NCBI GenBank assembly: GCA_944320255.1
Contig: CALUGU010000003.1
Coordinates: 1 to 64,000, forward strand
Origin: an uncultured Prevotella sp.
Lineage (GTDB): Bacteria > Bacteroidota > Bacteroidia > Bacteroidales > Bacteroidaceae
DNA: 64,000 bases
Direction of reading: 5' to 3'
A program made the position numbers and the translations under genes. Positions within the stretch are counted from its first letter, which is position 1, and each line of letters opens with the position of its first letter. Shown in pieces: positions 18,598-28,012 of this stretch. The notes beneath the pieces were generated by a model, which saw only the letters and a program-made list of their open reading frames with translations, made no database searches and was not told the origin of the DNA.

Positions 18598-18832
18598 TAC
18601 CGCTATTTAACTACGACTAAAACAAAAGGCTCATTACATCTTGATGCTTAGCCGTTGACGGTGTGTCCTATAGGTGGGTGGGCTGCGGAGATTTGAATGA
18701 ATGATGTTGTGATGTTGCTCCGCGTGAAGATGAAAACTACAAAAAACTAAAATTTCGGTTCCGTCAAAGGAAAGTGTATCCCAATGGTTCCGATGGATGA
18801 TAATAAAACAAAAACGATAAAATCAAAAATTT

Positions 18833-19408
18833 ATGATTAGGAAGTTAGCTATTGGCGCTCTCCTGTTCTTCTCGTCGCTCACGGCGTGTTTCGGGCAGGA
18901 TGTTGCGCTGAAGACCAACGCCCTCTATTGGGCTACTACAACCCCTAACTTAGGAGTTGAAGTGTCTTTGGGCAAAAAACATTCCGTGCAGTTGTTTTAC
19001 GGTCTCAACCCCTGGAAGCAGTCGGGCGGCGACCAGTCGAGCCTGCGCCACTGGCTGTTGATGCCGGAGTTCCGCCATTGGTTCTGCCAGAGCTTCAACG
19101 GCTGGTTCGTCGGTGTTCACCTTATGGGCGGACAGTTCAATGCCGGCAGTGTAGACCTGCCCTTCGGCTTGTTCGACGAGCTTGAGACCCGCCGTTATGA
19201 GGGCTGGTTCGCCGGTGGCGGTGTCACTGCCGGTTACCAGTGGCCCTTGTCTAAGCATTGGAACCTTGAGGCCTCCCTCGGTATCGGTTATGATTATATC
19301 AAGTACGACAAGTTCCGTTGCGGCGAGTGCGGTGAGAAGCTGAAGTCAGACCACACCAACTATTTCGGTCCTACGAAGCTCGCCCTCAGCGTGATGTACA
19401 TCTTTTAA
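18833..19408 (+). CDS. DUF3575 outer-membrane protein, fimbrial operon
   Basis: Exported protein of 191 residues. A signal peptide (MIRKLAIGALLFFSSLTACFG) is followed by VALKTNALYWATTTPNLGVE, which marks DUF3575, and alternating strands of an eight-stranded type small barrel. Genes of this family commonly open fimbrial operons in Bacteroidales; a role in fimbria assembly or anchoring is inferred from this context only. The Cys in the signal region is not in a clear lipobox. Confidence 0.85.
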   Translation: MIRKLAIGALLFFSSLTACFGQDVALKTNALYWATTTPNLGVEVSLGKKHSVQLFYGLNPWKQSGGDQSSLRHWLLMPEFRHWFCQSFNGWFVGVHLMGGQFNAGSVDLPFGLFDELETRRYEGWFAGGGVTAGYQWPLSKHWNLEASLGIGYDYIKYDKFRCGECGEKLKSDHTNYFGPTKLALSVMYIF

Positions 19409-19412
19409 TAAA

Positions 19413-19600
19413 GTGAAGAATGAAGAATGAAGAGTGAAAAATGAATAATGAATAATGAATAATGAATAATGAAGAATGAAGAGTGAAGAATGAATAATGA
19501 ATAATAAATAATGAAAAATCCTATACCCACGGCTTATTCGGCCAATTAGTCCCATTGGGCTTATATTTTCCATTCTTCCCATCACTCCCGGTTCTCCCAT
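19413..19600. repeat. Short-period repeat block A
   Basis: Between the first two fimbrial genes lie tandem 8-nt AATAATGA-like and 7-nt GAAGAGT-like units (19413-19513), then a C/T-rich block with CCCATTGGGCTTAT-like and TTCCCATC-like words. The junction ATACCCACGGC...TATTCGG recurs in block B at 23.4 kb. Confidence 0.65.
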
Positions 19601-19621
19601 AAAAACTAAATACCCAAGATA

Positions 19622-21037
19622 ATGAAAACTGCTAAATATATTTCCGCAATATTCTCGTTGGCATTATGCACCCCAGCTTTCGCCCAAGTAGGCGCTCAAG
19701 AGCAGACGATGATGGCCAACCGCGGCATAGCCGTAGAGGATGTCAACGTCACGCGGGACGGTGAGTTTGTCATGCTTAATATGAAGCTGAACCTCGACTC
19801 GCTCGACCTCCCTTCAAATACGCGCTTGGTTTACACCCCTGTGCTGAAGACTAAGCAGGGCGTTGTCTCCATGCCGGAGATAGTCATCAACGGTCGCCGC
19901 CAGCAAATAATGTATGAGCGCGGCGACGCCAAGGGCGACTACGACCCGCAAGCTGTCGTTGTGCGCCGACGCAACGGCAAGCCGCAGACAGTGGCCTATC
20001 AGGCCTCCGCGCCTCTCCAGGCCGGCGTAACTGACTATGACGTTGCCATCAACGAAGACCTCTGCGGATGCGGCGACAAGATTGACGGCACTGGCTACAC
20101 CGTCAAGCGCGCCCGCAAGCCCCTTATGGCTTTCGTGCGTCCGGCAGCCGAGGCGCAGAAGGAGCGCCATATAGACAAGACGGCCTACATCGACTTCCCC
20201 GTTGACCGTACCGAGCTGCACGCCGACTACCGGCGCAACGCTTCCGAGATTGACAGCATCGTCAACACCATAAATCTCGTCAAGAACGACCGCAACCTCA
20301 GCATCCGCAGCATCGACATCCACGGCTACGCATCGCCTGAAAGCCCTTACAGCCACAACGAGTATCTGGCACGCGAGCGCGCCAAGACGCTGAAAGACTA
20401 TGTGCGCCGCATCGTCAACCTCGACGACCGCCTCTTCACCGTCTCCCACACAGCCGAAGACTGGGACGGCCTCGTTTCATACATCCGTGAAGGCAACCTT
20501 GACAACAAGGACGCCATTCTCGCCATCATCGCTGACGCAGACCTTACGCCTGATGCCCGTGAGTGGAAAATCAAGAAGAACTATCCGGCTGACTATCGCG
20601 TGATGCTCGACACATGGTATCCCGCCCTGCGCCGTTCTGACTACCGTGTGAACTACACCGTGCGCCCATTCAATGTGGAGGAAGCCAAGCAGGTAATAAA
20701 GACCAAGCCCCAGCAGCTCTCTCTTGAGGAGATGTTCCTCGTGGCGCAGACTTACGAGCCGGGCAGCGACGAGTTCAACGAGGTGATGGAGGTGGCCGTC
20801 AGGATGTATCCCGACAACGAGACCGCCAACCTCAACGCCGCTTGCACGCGCCTCAACTTGGGCGACGCCGACGGTGCTAAGCCTTATCTCGACAAGGCTG
20901 GCGCGTCTCCCCAGGCCGTCAACGCCCGCGCCGCTTACGCCTACATCAAGGGCGACTACGACTCCGCCGCCGCGCTCTACCGTCAGGCGGCTGATGCCGG
21001 CGTAGCCGAGGCCAAGGCCAACTTGGAGAATATGTAA
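19622..21037 (+). CDS. DUF3868/OmpA-like periplasm-facing protein, fimbrial operon
   Basis: Exported protein of 471 residues. A signal peptide ends near AFAQ; residues about 30-160 fit the DUF3868 beta-rich domain found in fimbrial operons. Residues about 190-280 look like an OmpA C-terminal domain (FPVDRTELHADYRRNASEID, DIHGYASPESPYSHNEYLA..RA), which would bind peptidoglycan. The C-terminal third (about 360-471) has helical TPR-like repeats rich in Ala and Asn. It probably ties the fimbrial base to the cell wall. This role is inferred from domains and neighbours. Confidence 0.85.
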   Translation: MKTAKYISAIFSLALCTPAFAQVGAQEQTMMANRGIAVEDVNVTRDGEFVMLNMKLNLDSLDLPSNTRLVYTPVLKTKQGVVSMPEIVINGRRQQIMYERGDAKGDYDPQAVVVRRRNGKPQTVAYQASAPLQAGVTDYDVAINEDLCGCGDKIDGTGYTVKRARKPLMAFVRPAAEAQKERHIDKTAYIDFPVDRTELHADYRRNASEIDSIVNTINLVKNDRNLSIRSIDIHGYASPESPYSHNEYLARERAKTLKDYVRRIVNLDDRLFTVSHTAEDWDGLVSYIREGNLDNKDAILAIIADADLTPDAREWKIKKNYPADYRVMLDTWYPALRRSDYRVNYTVRPFNVEEAKQVIKTKPQQLSLEEMFLVAQTYEPGSDEFNEVMEVAVRMYPDNETANLNAACTRLNLGDADGAKPYLDKAGASPQAVNARAAYAYIKGDYDSAAALYRQAADAGVAEAKANLENM

Positions 21038-21041
21038 AAGC

Positions 21042-21240
21042 CCCTTCTAACTCCCCCGATGGGGGAGCAACAGGCGGCGGGGAATGGTTACTATGACCTC
21101 CTCTATGGCTTCCATAATTTCCATAGCCCTCCATAGTCTCCATCGCCTCCATCGTTCTCTATAAATTTATTAATTAACCATAATTATAAACTTTCCCCGG
21201 AAGCTCGATTAAAGGGTGTAATTTTACCCCCCCCGATGGG
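21042..21240. repeat. Hairpins and CATAGTCTCCAT-like repeats before the fimbrillin gene
   Basis: CTCCCCCGATGGGGGAG near 21052-21068 is a compact hairpin. It is followed by C/T-rich tandem words such as TCCATAG and CCTCCAT (21097-21160). A second CCCCCCGATGGGG-like element lies near 21227-21242, just upstream of the fimbrillin start. No gene is seen. Confidence 0.5.
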
Positions 21241-21271
21241 GTGGACGGGGTTAAAACTAAAACAAACAAAA

Positions 21272-23080
21272 ATGAAAAAGTACAAGTTTTTCGCCCTCGC
21301 TTTTGCGGCCATGACGCTTGCGGCCTGCTCAAGCGACGACGTAGTTGACAACGGCGCAAAGCCCGGAGCCGTAGCTCCAGGCGAGCAAGGCTACATCAGC
21401 CTCGCTATCAACCTGCCTTCGCAACAAGGCACGACCCGTGCTACTGAAGAATTTGACGCTGGCACTGACGCAGAGAGTACGGTGAAGAGTGCTTACCTCC
21501 TGTTGTTTAGCGGAGCTTCTGAAGCAGCCGCTACATTTCAGAGTGCTTACAAGCTGACAAATGGCTCGTGGACGTCTACCACGGGCAATGTTTCTGCGAC
21601 AACGAAGATTGTACAGCAAATCACTCGTCCCACATCGGGTAACAACCTTTACGCCCTTGTCGTCCTCAATGGCGGTGGTAGTGCGGGTGATGCAATCGAG
21701 GAACCTGCAACAGAATCTGAAACTGCTGGTTGGAAGTTTGGTGGTCAGACTCTTACGGCTAATTCTACTGCTTTCAGCGCACTTTATTCTACGGCTCTGA
21801 CTTTGAACCTTGCTGACGTCACAGGTTCTACGGACGGTTTTCTTATGACTAACGCCCCGCTGTCTTCAAAGCCCGGCGGTACTACAGACCCGGCAAGCCC
21901 TACAATCCAGACGCTTGCAAAGGTTAATACCGCTTATATTTACGACACCCAGGCCGCTGCGCAGGACGGTGTAGCCGCAGCCGACGTTTATGTTGAGCGT
22001 GCTGTCGCCAAAGTTTCTGTTACAAAGGGTACATCTACTGGAACAGGCAATATTACTTATGAACTTAACGGTTTCGACCTCGACGTCACCAACAACAAGA
22101 CCTTCCTCGTGCGCAACGTTTCCGCTACCCCCTCTTGGTGGAGTCTCTATAGCCGCGACGCATCAGTGACAGGAGCAAACAAGTACCGTTTTGTCGGCAG
22201 TGCCGCCGTTGGTACAAACCTTTTCCGCACTTACTTCGGCATAGACCCGAACTATAATGCCGCTCCCGCAACTGACGACTTGGCAATCGGAGTAGCTTCT
22301 ACATTCAACACAACCCCGAAGTATTGCTTCGAAAACACCTTTAACGTTGCCAATATGAAGCAGAATGCCACAACTCACGTTGTCATTGCCGCCGAATTAT
22401 CTGGTCTTAAAGATAAAGATAATAACGCTATAACGGGTGATTTCTACACGCTTTATAATGACAAGGACAAGTTGTATGCTGGAATTGACGACGTTAAGGC
22501 ACAAGTTTTGGTCGAATATCTGGCTAACGCAACCATAGATGCAATCCTTAAAGATGAAAAGAATATTGTTTCAGGACAAACTGTTTCTGCTGAAGACTTC
22601 GATGTAACTTTCGATAATACTACTACTGGCGGGTACATCAATGTTGCCACTGTTACGGTTAAGGAAACAAGCAAGACCAAGTTTGCGAACAGTACTGTTC
22701 CTGCAAACCTTGAGAGCAACGCTACTGTTTTCGCCGCTGTCAACAGCACTTTGAATATCGCTTATTACAAGGGCGGTGTGTCTTACTATCCTGTTATGAT
22801 CAAGCACTTCGGCGACACCGAAACTCCTTGGGCGCAGTCTGCCACAGAGCCAACAGTGTCTTATCCCACAACAAACCAGGATGATAACTGGCTCGGACGT
22901 TACGGCGTGCTCCGCAACACCTCTTATAACGTTACAATTACAGGCGTTAAGGAGATTGGTTATCCTGAAACTCCCGGTTCATATCCTGGCAACTATGACG
23001 ATTCCGTAGAGTCTTGGATCGGTGTCACCATCAATATGTTGCCGTGGTCTGTACGTACACAGGAAGTAGAACTCAAATAA
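21272..23080 (+). CDS. Mfa1-like major fimbrial subunit (lipoprotein)
   Basis: Probable main shaft subunit, 602 residues from the ATG at 21272 (an upstream in-frame ATG at 21236 would put a non-signal extension in front). The signal peptide ends in the lipobox LAAC (Cys19). In fimbriae of this type a surface protease cuts after an Arg so that the next subunit's strand can fill the groove; here Arg56 in GTTRATEE fits. Two beta-rich domains follow, with the C-terminal strand ITINMLPWSVRTQEVELK-like, as in Mfa1. The next gene encodes the probable anchor. Confidence 0.85.
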   Translation: MKKYKFFALAFAAMTLAACSSDDVVDNGAKPGAVAPGEQGYISLAINLPSQQGTTRATEEFDAGTDAESTVKSAYLLLFSGASEAAATFQSAYKLTNGSWTSTTGNVSATTKIVQQITRPTSGNNLYALVVLNGGGSAGDAIEEPATESETAGWKFGGQTLTANSTAFSALYSTALTLNLADVTGSTDGFLMTNAPLSSKPGGTTDPASPTIQTLAKVNTAYIYDTQAAAQDGVAAADVYVERAVAKVSVTKGTSTGTGNITYELNGFDLDVTNNKTFLVRNVSATPSWWSLYSRDASVTGANKYRFVGSAAVGTNLFRTYFGIDPNYNAAPATDDLAIGVASTFNTTPKYCFENTFNVANMKQNATTHVVIAAELSGLKDKDNNAITGDFYTLYNDKDKLYAGIDDVKAQVLVEYLANATIDAILKDEKNIVSGQTVSAEDFDVTFDNTTTGGYINVATVTVKETSKTKFANSTVPANLESNATVFAAVNSTLNIAYYKGGVSYYPVMIKHFGDTETPWAQSATEPTVSYPTTNQDDNWLGRYGVLRNTSYNVTITGVKEIGYPETPGSYPGNYDDSVESWIGVTINMLPWSVRTQEVELK

Positions 23081-23107
23081 GACAAATAACTCTCTCTAAC
23101 CATAGTT

Positions 23108-23221
23108 CCTGCGGACTTGCAATCCGCAGGACATAACAACCAGGATTTGTAATCCCTGAATTAGCTGAAAACCAAAGACTTGCAGTCCGCTGCAATGCCG
23201 CAATGCTTTGCGGCGGACTGC
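23108..23221. repeat. REP-like palindrome cluster
   Basis: Three imperfect palindromes built on GGACTTGCAATCC-like words lie in a row: 23108-23130 (8-bp stem CCTGCGGA), 23141-23158, and 23182-23221 (9-bp stem GCAGTCCGC with an inner stem). They resemble REP elements mobilised by REP-associated transposases; no transposase gene is in this window. Confidence 0.5.
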
Positions 23222-23589
23222 ATTCTTTAAAATAAACAAAACATCATCATCGCGCCTTTTGCCGCAAGGCTGACACAGGCGTTCGGCCCCGCCGTATGCG
23301 GGGGCACTTCCGCTCCGGTGCAAAGACAGGACGGGAAACAAGTGAAGAAGCCTCCCCCGACCCCTCCAAGGAGGGGAGACGTGAAGAGCGAAGAGTGAAG
23401 AGTGAAGAGTGAAGAGTGAAGAGTGAAGAGTGAAAAATCCAATACCCACGGCGTATTCGGCTCATTGGGCTTATCAGGCTCATCTGTCCCATTAGCCCCA
23501 TCTGGCTTATTCGGCCCATTTGCTCCCAGCTCTCCCAGTTCTCCCATCACTCCCATTAAATCGAAAAATCAAAAAAAACAACAAGATAT
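23222..23589. repeat. Short-period repeat block B before the FimB/Mfa2-like gene
   Basis: After a CCCCTCCAAGGAGGGG hairpin near 23362-23377 come about eight 7-nt GAAGAGT units (23390-23432), then a C/T-rich block with GGGCTTAT, GGCTCAT and CTCCCAGTTCTCCCAT words (23440-23557). It shares its central junction with block A. Nothing in these 370 nt looks coding. Confidence 0.6.
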
Positions 23590-24684
23590 ATGAAATACCT
23601 TTTGAAACAATGGCACGCACTGCTCATCCTCGCCCTGTCGGGCGGAATGTTGGTGTCGTGCGACATGATGGAGCAAGACAACAGCGACTGCCCCTACGGC
23701 CTGTATCTTACTTTTAAGTATGATTACAACCTGCAGCGCGCCGATATGTTCAACGACCATGTCGGCTCCGTGACGCTTTACGTTTTCGACGAAAACGGCA
23801 AACTCGTCAAGACGCAGGAGGAAAGCAACGCCGGCGGCCTCGCCCCGCTCAAGGATGCAGGCTATGCCATGCACATCACCGACCTCGCCCCCGGCACGTA
23901 TAAGTTCATTGCCGTGGCCGGGGAGAAGCCTTACGGCGATATGCTTTCTTCGGACCGAGCCGTGTTCCGCCGCTTCGACATGGCGGTAGGTAACGACATG
24001 ACCAACCTAAACATACAGCTCGACCGTACTCAGACCGGCACAAATACTTACGACATCGTTAACAACGCGCAACCACTCGACACTCTCTGGCACGGCATTG
24101 AGGCCCAAGGCTTCGAGGTGTCGGCCACACGGCCTACATACGGGGAGATTTCGCTTGTGCGCGACACCAAGCACATCAGCGTAAGCCTGCGCGAGCTTGA
24201 CGACCCCACGACGATGGACATAGCCAACTATGACATGAAAATTTACGACCACAACTCGCACATCCTCTGGGACAACTCCCTCGACGAGACCGACCTCGTG
24301 GTCTACACCCCTTACGCCACATGGGACACCGACGACCGCACAGAGGCTACCACCCCTGAAGGCACGCCCCTGCCTGGAGTGGGCAAGATAGGCCACGCTG
24401 ACTTTATGACGTCGCGCCTCATCTATCACGACAACGCCGCTGACGACGGCGTGCTGACCATCACCAACAAGGTGACGGGCGTACAGGTTGCCACGCTCAA
24501 CTTGCCCGACTTGCTTTGCCAGTTGCGCTCACAGGCCGACACAGGCTATTCGCCGCAAGAGTTCCTTGACCGCGGCTACGATTATCAGGTTACGCTCTTC
24601 CTTCGTGGCGACAAGCTCGACTATATCAGCATCAGCATCGGCGTGCTTGGATGGAGCGTCCGCGTGCAGATGGAGGATTTGTAG
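23590..24684 (+). CDS. FimB/Mfa2-like fimbrial anchor subunit (lipoprotein)
   Basis: Probable fimbrial anchor of 364 residues. The signal peptide ends in the lipobox LVSC (Cys24), followed by CPYGLYLTFKYDYN, a strong mark of the FimB/Mfa2 family, and VTLYVFDENGKLV. Unlike its neighbours it has no Thr-Arg cleavage site in the first 60 residues, which fits an anchor that stays lipid-bound and ends shaft growth. The C-terminal SIGVLGWSVRVQ strand is like that of the major subunit. Confidence 0.88.
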   Translation: MKYLLKQWHALLILALSGGMLVSCDMMEQDNSDCPYGLYLTFKYDYNLQRADMFNDHVGSVTLYVFDENGKLVKTQEESNAGGLAPLKDAGYAMHITDLAPGTYKFIAVAGEKPYGDMLSSDRAVFRRFDMAVGNDMTNLNIQLDRTQTGTNTYDIVNNAQPLDTLWHGIEAQGFEVSATRPTYGEISLVRDTKHISVSLRELDDPTTMDIANYDMKIYDHNSHILWDNSLDETDLVVYTPYATWDTDDRTEATTPEGTPLPGVGKIGHADFMTSRLIYHDNAADDGVLTITNKVTGVQVATLNLPDLLCQLRSQADTGYSPQEFLDRGYDYQVTLFLRGDKLDYISISIGVLGWSVRVQMEDL

Positions 24685-24768
24685 ACTTTCCGTGCCCATT
24701 GTTTAGTGTGGGAATTTTGCGGTGCGTATCCGCGCTTTGTTTGAGAATTGTTAGTAATGATTGATATT

Positions 24769-26499
24769 ATGAAATATTATTATAAACATATTTGTGGCCT
24801 TTTGTTCCTTGCTCTTGTGGCCGTCGGCTGTTCGCAAGACGACGTTGCGGCAGGTGACGGTGAAGGCGGAGTAGGGGAGTTGACCGACTCTTACGTCACG
24901 CTCAACTTCACTATGGCTTTCTCCGGCCAAGGCACGCGCTCCAATCCGACGGGTGGTGAAACTGGTGACGGCGAAGAAGCGGGGCAGGAGACCGACGAGA
25001 CTAACGAAAACGAGATAACGTCGGCCGTGGCCTTCCTATATCAAGACGAGAACGGCGTTAACGGCGATGCCGATACGCCGGTGACGCCTGTTTATTTCGG
25101 AACGGTTCATGATGCCGGTAATTCGTCATACAAAACAGATCCGCAGCAGGTTACGCTGCCCAACGGCGATTACCACATCATTGTCGTGGCCAACCCCGGA
25201 AACGACTGGTGGACTAATCCTGCCGTCCCCCTTAACTTAGGCAACGTCCGCGACCATATTCAAGTAACGGCTTGGACGGAAACCGACGGCAAATATTCCA
25301 ACTTCCTCATGTCTTCGGAGAATGACGGCGGAGGTTTTTCCCTCGCTTCACAGCCTGAAAGTGCGCCTCTTGACATCAATGTCGATGTTGAGCGCATGGC
25401 CGCAAGGATTGATTATCAGGCCGAAGGCCCTATTAATGGTTCTTTTGGATGTGAGGACAAAACGGGCACAGTGACAATCCTCGGCGCGGCAATCGTCAAT
25501 GATTACGACGCAGGCAGCTATCTGCTGAAGCGCGTCGCACCGACGGTAGGCGGCGACGTTACTTATCTTGGCGATGAGGTTGAAGGCGCAAATTTTGTTA
25601 TAGACCCCAAAACCGTGTCAGGCAAGGCATCCTCAAATTATAAGGACGGCACTTATTATACTTCCATTATCGACCAGGCCGATAAGTGGGCCAACCCGAA
25701 TGTTTGGGCTGATTTTGTAAAAGAAGGAAAGCTCATTACCGTTGGCACCGAGACATGGCACCGCGTTGGCTACACAATGGAAAACACATCCAAGCCCGAC
25801 GCTGATATTGAGAAAACAAACACCGGCGTAGTCTTTAAGGCGCAGTTCTCACCTGCCGTTGGAACGGTGACGGGCAGCTATGACTATGATAAAAACGCAA
25901 CTTTCTTTTCTTACCGTGGTGTGCTTTATGCCTCGATGGAAGACGTCATGAAGGCTGTTTATGGTGAAGACGTTTTTAGTTCTTTTGACGACCAAATAGA
26001 AAAATGCGAAAAATGGGATGATGTGGATAAATTTATCAATGATGTGCTTAATCCGCTCGACCCGTCAGGTTATGATGAATTCCTTAAAGATAAGGTTGAC
26101 GCTAATGAGGCATTTTCTACTGCCGGCCTAAAGTGGAGTGAGTATATGAAGGCCGAGTGCGGTTATTCCTGCACGGCGATCGCCGACGGCAAGGCGGATG
26201 TCGAACTTGATCAGAATGGCAAGGTTACGCGCAAAGAAGTACGGCCTTACGGCGTTTCAACTTACGAGAACGCCACGTGTTATTACACATGGTGGGTGAA
26301 GCACTCAAATGACGACACAAAGGTAGGCCCGATGGAATACGCCATCGTGCGTAACAACATTTACAAATTGGAAGTCGAGTCAGTTGCGGGGCTTGGCGGC
26401 GACGTGCCCGGCGGAACTCCTGAAAGCGGCGATGACATCGTTATCCACGTGAAGGTGAAAGACTGGACGCTCCTTAACGGGGAGGAAATAATCATGTAA
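24769..26499 (+). CDS. Fimbrillin-like lipoprotein (accessory subunit)
   Basis: Fimbrillin-like protein of 576 residues from the ATG at 24769 (ATG at 24757 and TTG at 24748 are in frame upstream). It has a lipobox AVGC (Cys21), a candidate Arg cleavage site at Arg57 (QGTRSNP), and beta-rich domains with the pattern TPVYFGTVHDAG and NGDYHIIVVANPG. The C-terminal strand IHVKVKDWTLLNGEEI resembles the polymerising strand of Mfa1-type subunits. Probable accessory or tip-proximal subunit. Confidence 0.75.
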   Translation: MKYYYKHICGLLFLALVAVGCSQDDVAAGDGEGGVGELTDSYVTLNFTMAFSGQGTRSNPTGGETGDGEEAGQETDETNENEITSAVAFLYQDENGVNGDADTPVTPVYFGTVHDAGNSSYKTDPQQVTLPNGDYHIIVVANPGNDWWTNPAVPLNLGNVRDHIQVTAWTETDGKYSNFLMSSENDGGGFSLASQPESAPLDINVDVERMAARIDYQAEGPINGSFGCEDKTGTVTILGAAIVNDYDAGSYLLKRVAPTVGGDVTYLGDEVEGANFVIDPKTVSGKASSNYKDGTYYTSIIDQADKWANPNVWADFVKEGKLITVGTETWHRVGYTMENTSKPDADIEKTNTGVVFKAQFSPAVGTVTGSYDYDKNATFFSYRGVLYASMEDVMKAVYGEDVFSSFDDQIEKCEKWDDVDKFINDVLNPLDPSGYDEFLKDKVDANEAFSTAGLKWSEYMKAECGYSCTAIADGKADVELDQNGKVTRKEVRPYGVSTYENATCYYTWWVKHSNDDTKVGPMEYAIVRNNIYKLEVESVAGLGGDVPGGTPESGDDIVIHVKVKDWTLLNGEEIIM

Positions 26500-26516
26500 T
26501 TGTAATATTTGCGATT

Positions 26517-27992
26517 ATGAAACTAACATACCATAATATCTTTAAGAGTGCATTGTTCGCTTTGGCCGTACCGCTTTCGTTGGCGTCGTGCTCTTTCGAC
26601 GGCGACTATGACGACTGCGCCGACCAAGCTGGCGATGTCAAGACCGTGCGTTTGCAGATAACGGCCAACGATCCCGACGAGGTGGCAAACACGCGCTTCT
26701 CGCCGGAAGAAGATGAGATAAAGGGCAATGAGGCCGGCAAGGATGGTGAATATATCAACTCGCTTGACATCTTCATCGTATCGTCGACTACGTCCAACAA
26801 TGTCGTCTATGCTTCGCACTTGGATGCTACGGATTTGGAAGGTGATGCTGTAAATGGTAAACTCACGTCATATACGTCAGGACCAATAGAACTGACAGAC
26901 GGCACTCCATACACGGTTTATGCCTTCGCCAATATGTCAGAAACATATTCACAAGCCTGGGATGGTATTGCAAGCATCGCCAAAGGCGGAACGCTCTCCA
27001 AAACAACGCTTGACGCCATCGTGCTTGACGACCCGGCAGGCAAGCTCGATTTCACTAATGGTAACTTCATCCCTATGAGCGCAACGGTGGCGATACCCAA
27101 CCTTTCATCTCCAGTAATCGACGTATCCCTCGACCGCCTTGTCAGCAAGATACGCCTCGCCGTAACAAAAGACAATGGTGTTAACGTTACCTCGCTTAAA
27201 ATATCGGGCTGGGCTGACAAAGTGTCGCTGATGGATAACGCAGACGCTTCAGCTTCACCTTCAGGCACGGTCTTTGATTGTGACAAGGAGTTTACTTCCG
27301 ATGAATTGACTAAAATTGATGCCAGCACTTATGACTTCTACGTCAACGAGACGCCCCAAAATCATCATTTCACCGTAGAAGTGAAGACAAAAGAGCAAGG
27401 CAGCCCTGTCTACACCGCCACGACCGCGCGCGACAACCTTCCCCGCAACTGCATTTATCCGTTGACGCTCAACATCAACACTCTCGACTTGCAGCTTGAA
27501 GCGGGTTTGATTTTTAATCCGATAGGCGCTCACGTTCTTGTTGATGTCGTAAATATTGGCAGTAGTTTTTACATAGAAATACCAGATGGCTGGGAATTTT
27601 CTCTTGATGCAAAGTTAAATGTTCAGAGCAGCTCGTGTACATATACATGGACCGATGAAGCTACCGATCCGGATAATGACGAATTCCAATTAGTTGATGC
27701 AACTGGCGCACCGAAAACAGACATAAAAGGTACTGATGGCTATATTCGTGGTGTTGTACCATCACTCGGACTTGCTGAAGGTGCTGAAGGCAAAACATAC
27801 GTTGTTGGATTAAATGTTGAATGGATGGATAGTTACCAACGTTCGCTTTCGCGTTCATACACAGTGAACATCAAACATATTTGGGATGATGAAGAATATT
27901 GGTCTTCTTTAATTGAGGCTGCTGTCGAAAGTTCCACAACTACTGCAACTTACCTGCAACCCGAAACCCTCAATATGGTTATTAATCATTAA
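26517..27992 (+). CDS. Fimbrillin-like lipoprotein (minor subunit)
   Basis: Minor fimbrial subunit candidate of 491 residues. It has a lipobox LASC (Cys25) and a candidate Arg cleavage site at Arg60 (VANTRFSP). The first half resembles fimbrillin domains (GEYINSLDIFIVS, PYTVYAFANMS, VSLDRLVSKIRLAV). The C-terminus lacks the W-containing final strand of the neighbours and ends in LQPETLNMVINH, so it may sit at the tip next to the following large protein. It starts 17 nt after the previous gene. Confidence 0.7.
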   Translation: MKLTYHNIFKSALFALAVPLSLASCSFDGDYDDCADQAGDVKTVRLQITANDPDEVANTRFSPEEDEIKGNEAGKDGEYINSLDIFIVSSTTSNNVVYASHLDATDLEGDAVNGKLTSYTSGPIELTDGTPYTVYAFANMSETYSQAWDGIASIAKGGTLSKTTLDAIVLDDPAGKLDFTNGNFIPMSATVAIPNLSSPVIDVSLDRLVSKIRLAVTKDNGVNVTSLKISGWADKVSLMDNADASASPSGTVFDCDKEFTSDELTKIDASTYDFYVNETPQNHHFTVEVKTKEQGSPVYTATTARDNLPRNCIYPLTLNINTLDLQLEAGLIFNPIGAHVLVDVVNIGSSFYIEIPDGWEFSLDAKLNVQSSSCTYTWTDEATDPDNDEFQLVDATGAPKTDIKGTDGYIRGVVPSLGLAEGAEGKTYVVGLNVEWMDSYQRSLSRSYTVNIKHIWDDEEYWSSLIEAAVESSTTTATYLQPETLNMVINH

Positions 27993-28012
27993 TGTAAGGA
28001 GGAAATACAATT

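Larger units (their letters stand above)
18252..18832. other. Long upstream region of the fimbrial operon
   Basis: No gene is visible in about 580 nt. It holds a small palindrome (TTGGGTT/AACCCAA at 18289-18303), the 22-bp array at 18385-18472, a promoter at 18565-18597 and then an untranslated leader of about 230 nt before the DUF3575 gene. The long leader leaves room for regulation, but no known riboswitch was recognised. No inverted repeats flanking the promoter were found that would suggest phase switching. Confidence 0.6.

Noticed and set aside
18252..18832. Invertible promoter upstream of the fimbrial operon
   Set aside because: No pair of inverted repeats flanking the promoter was found by eye and no recombinase gene is near.
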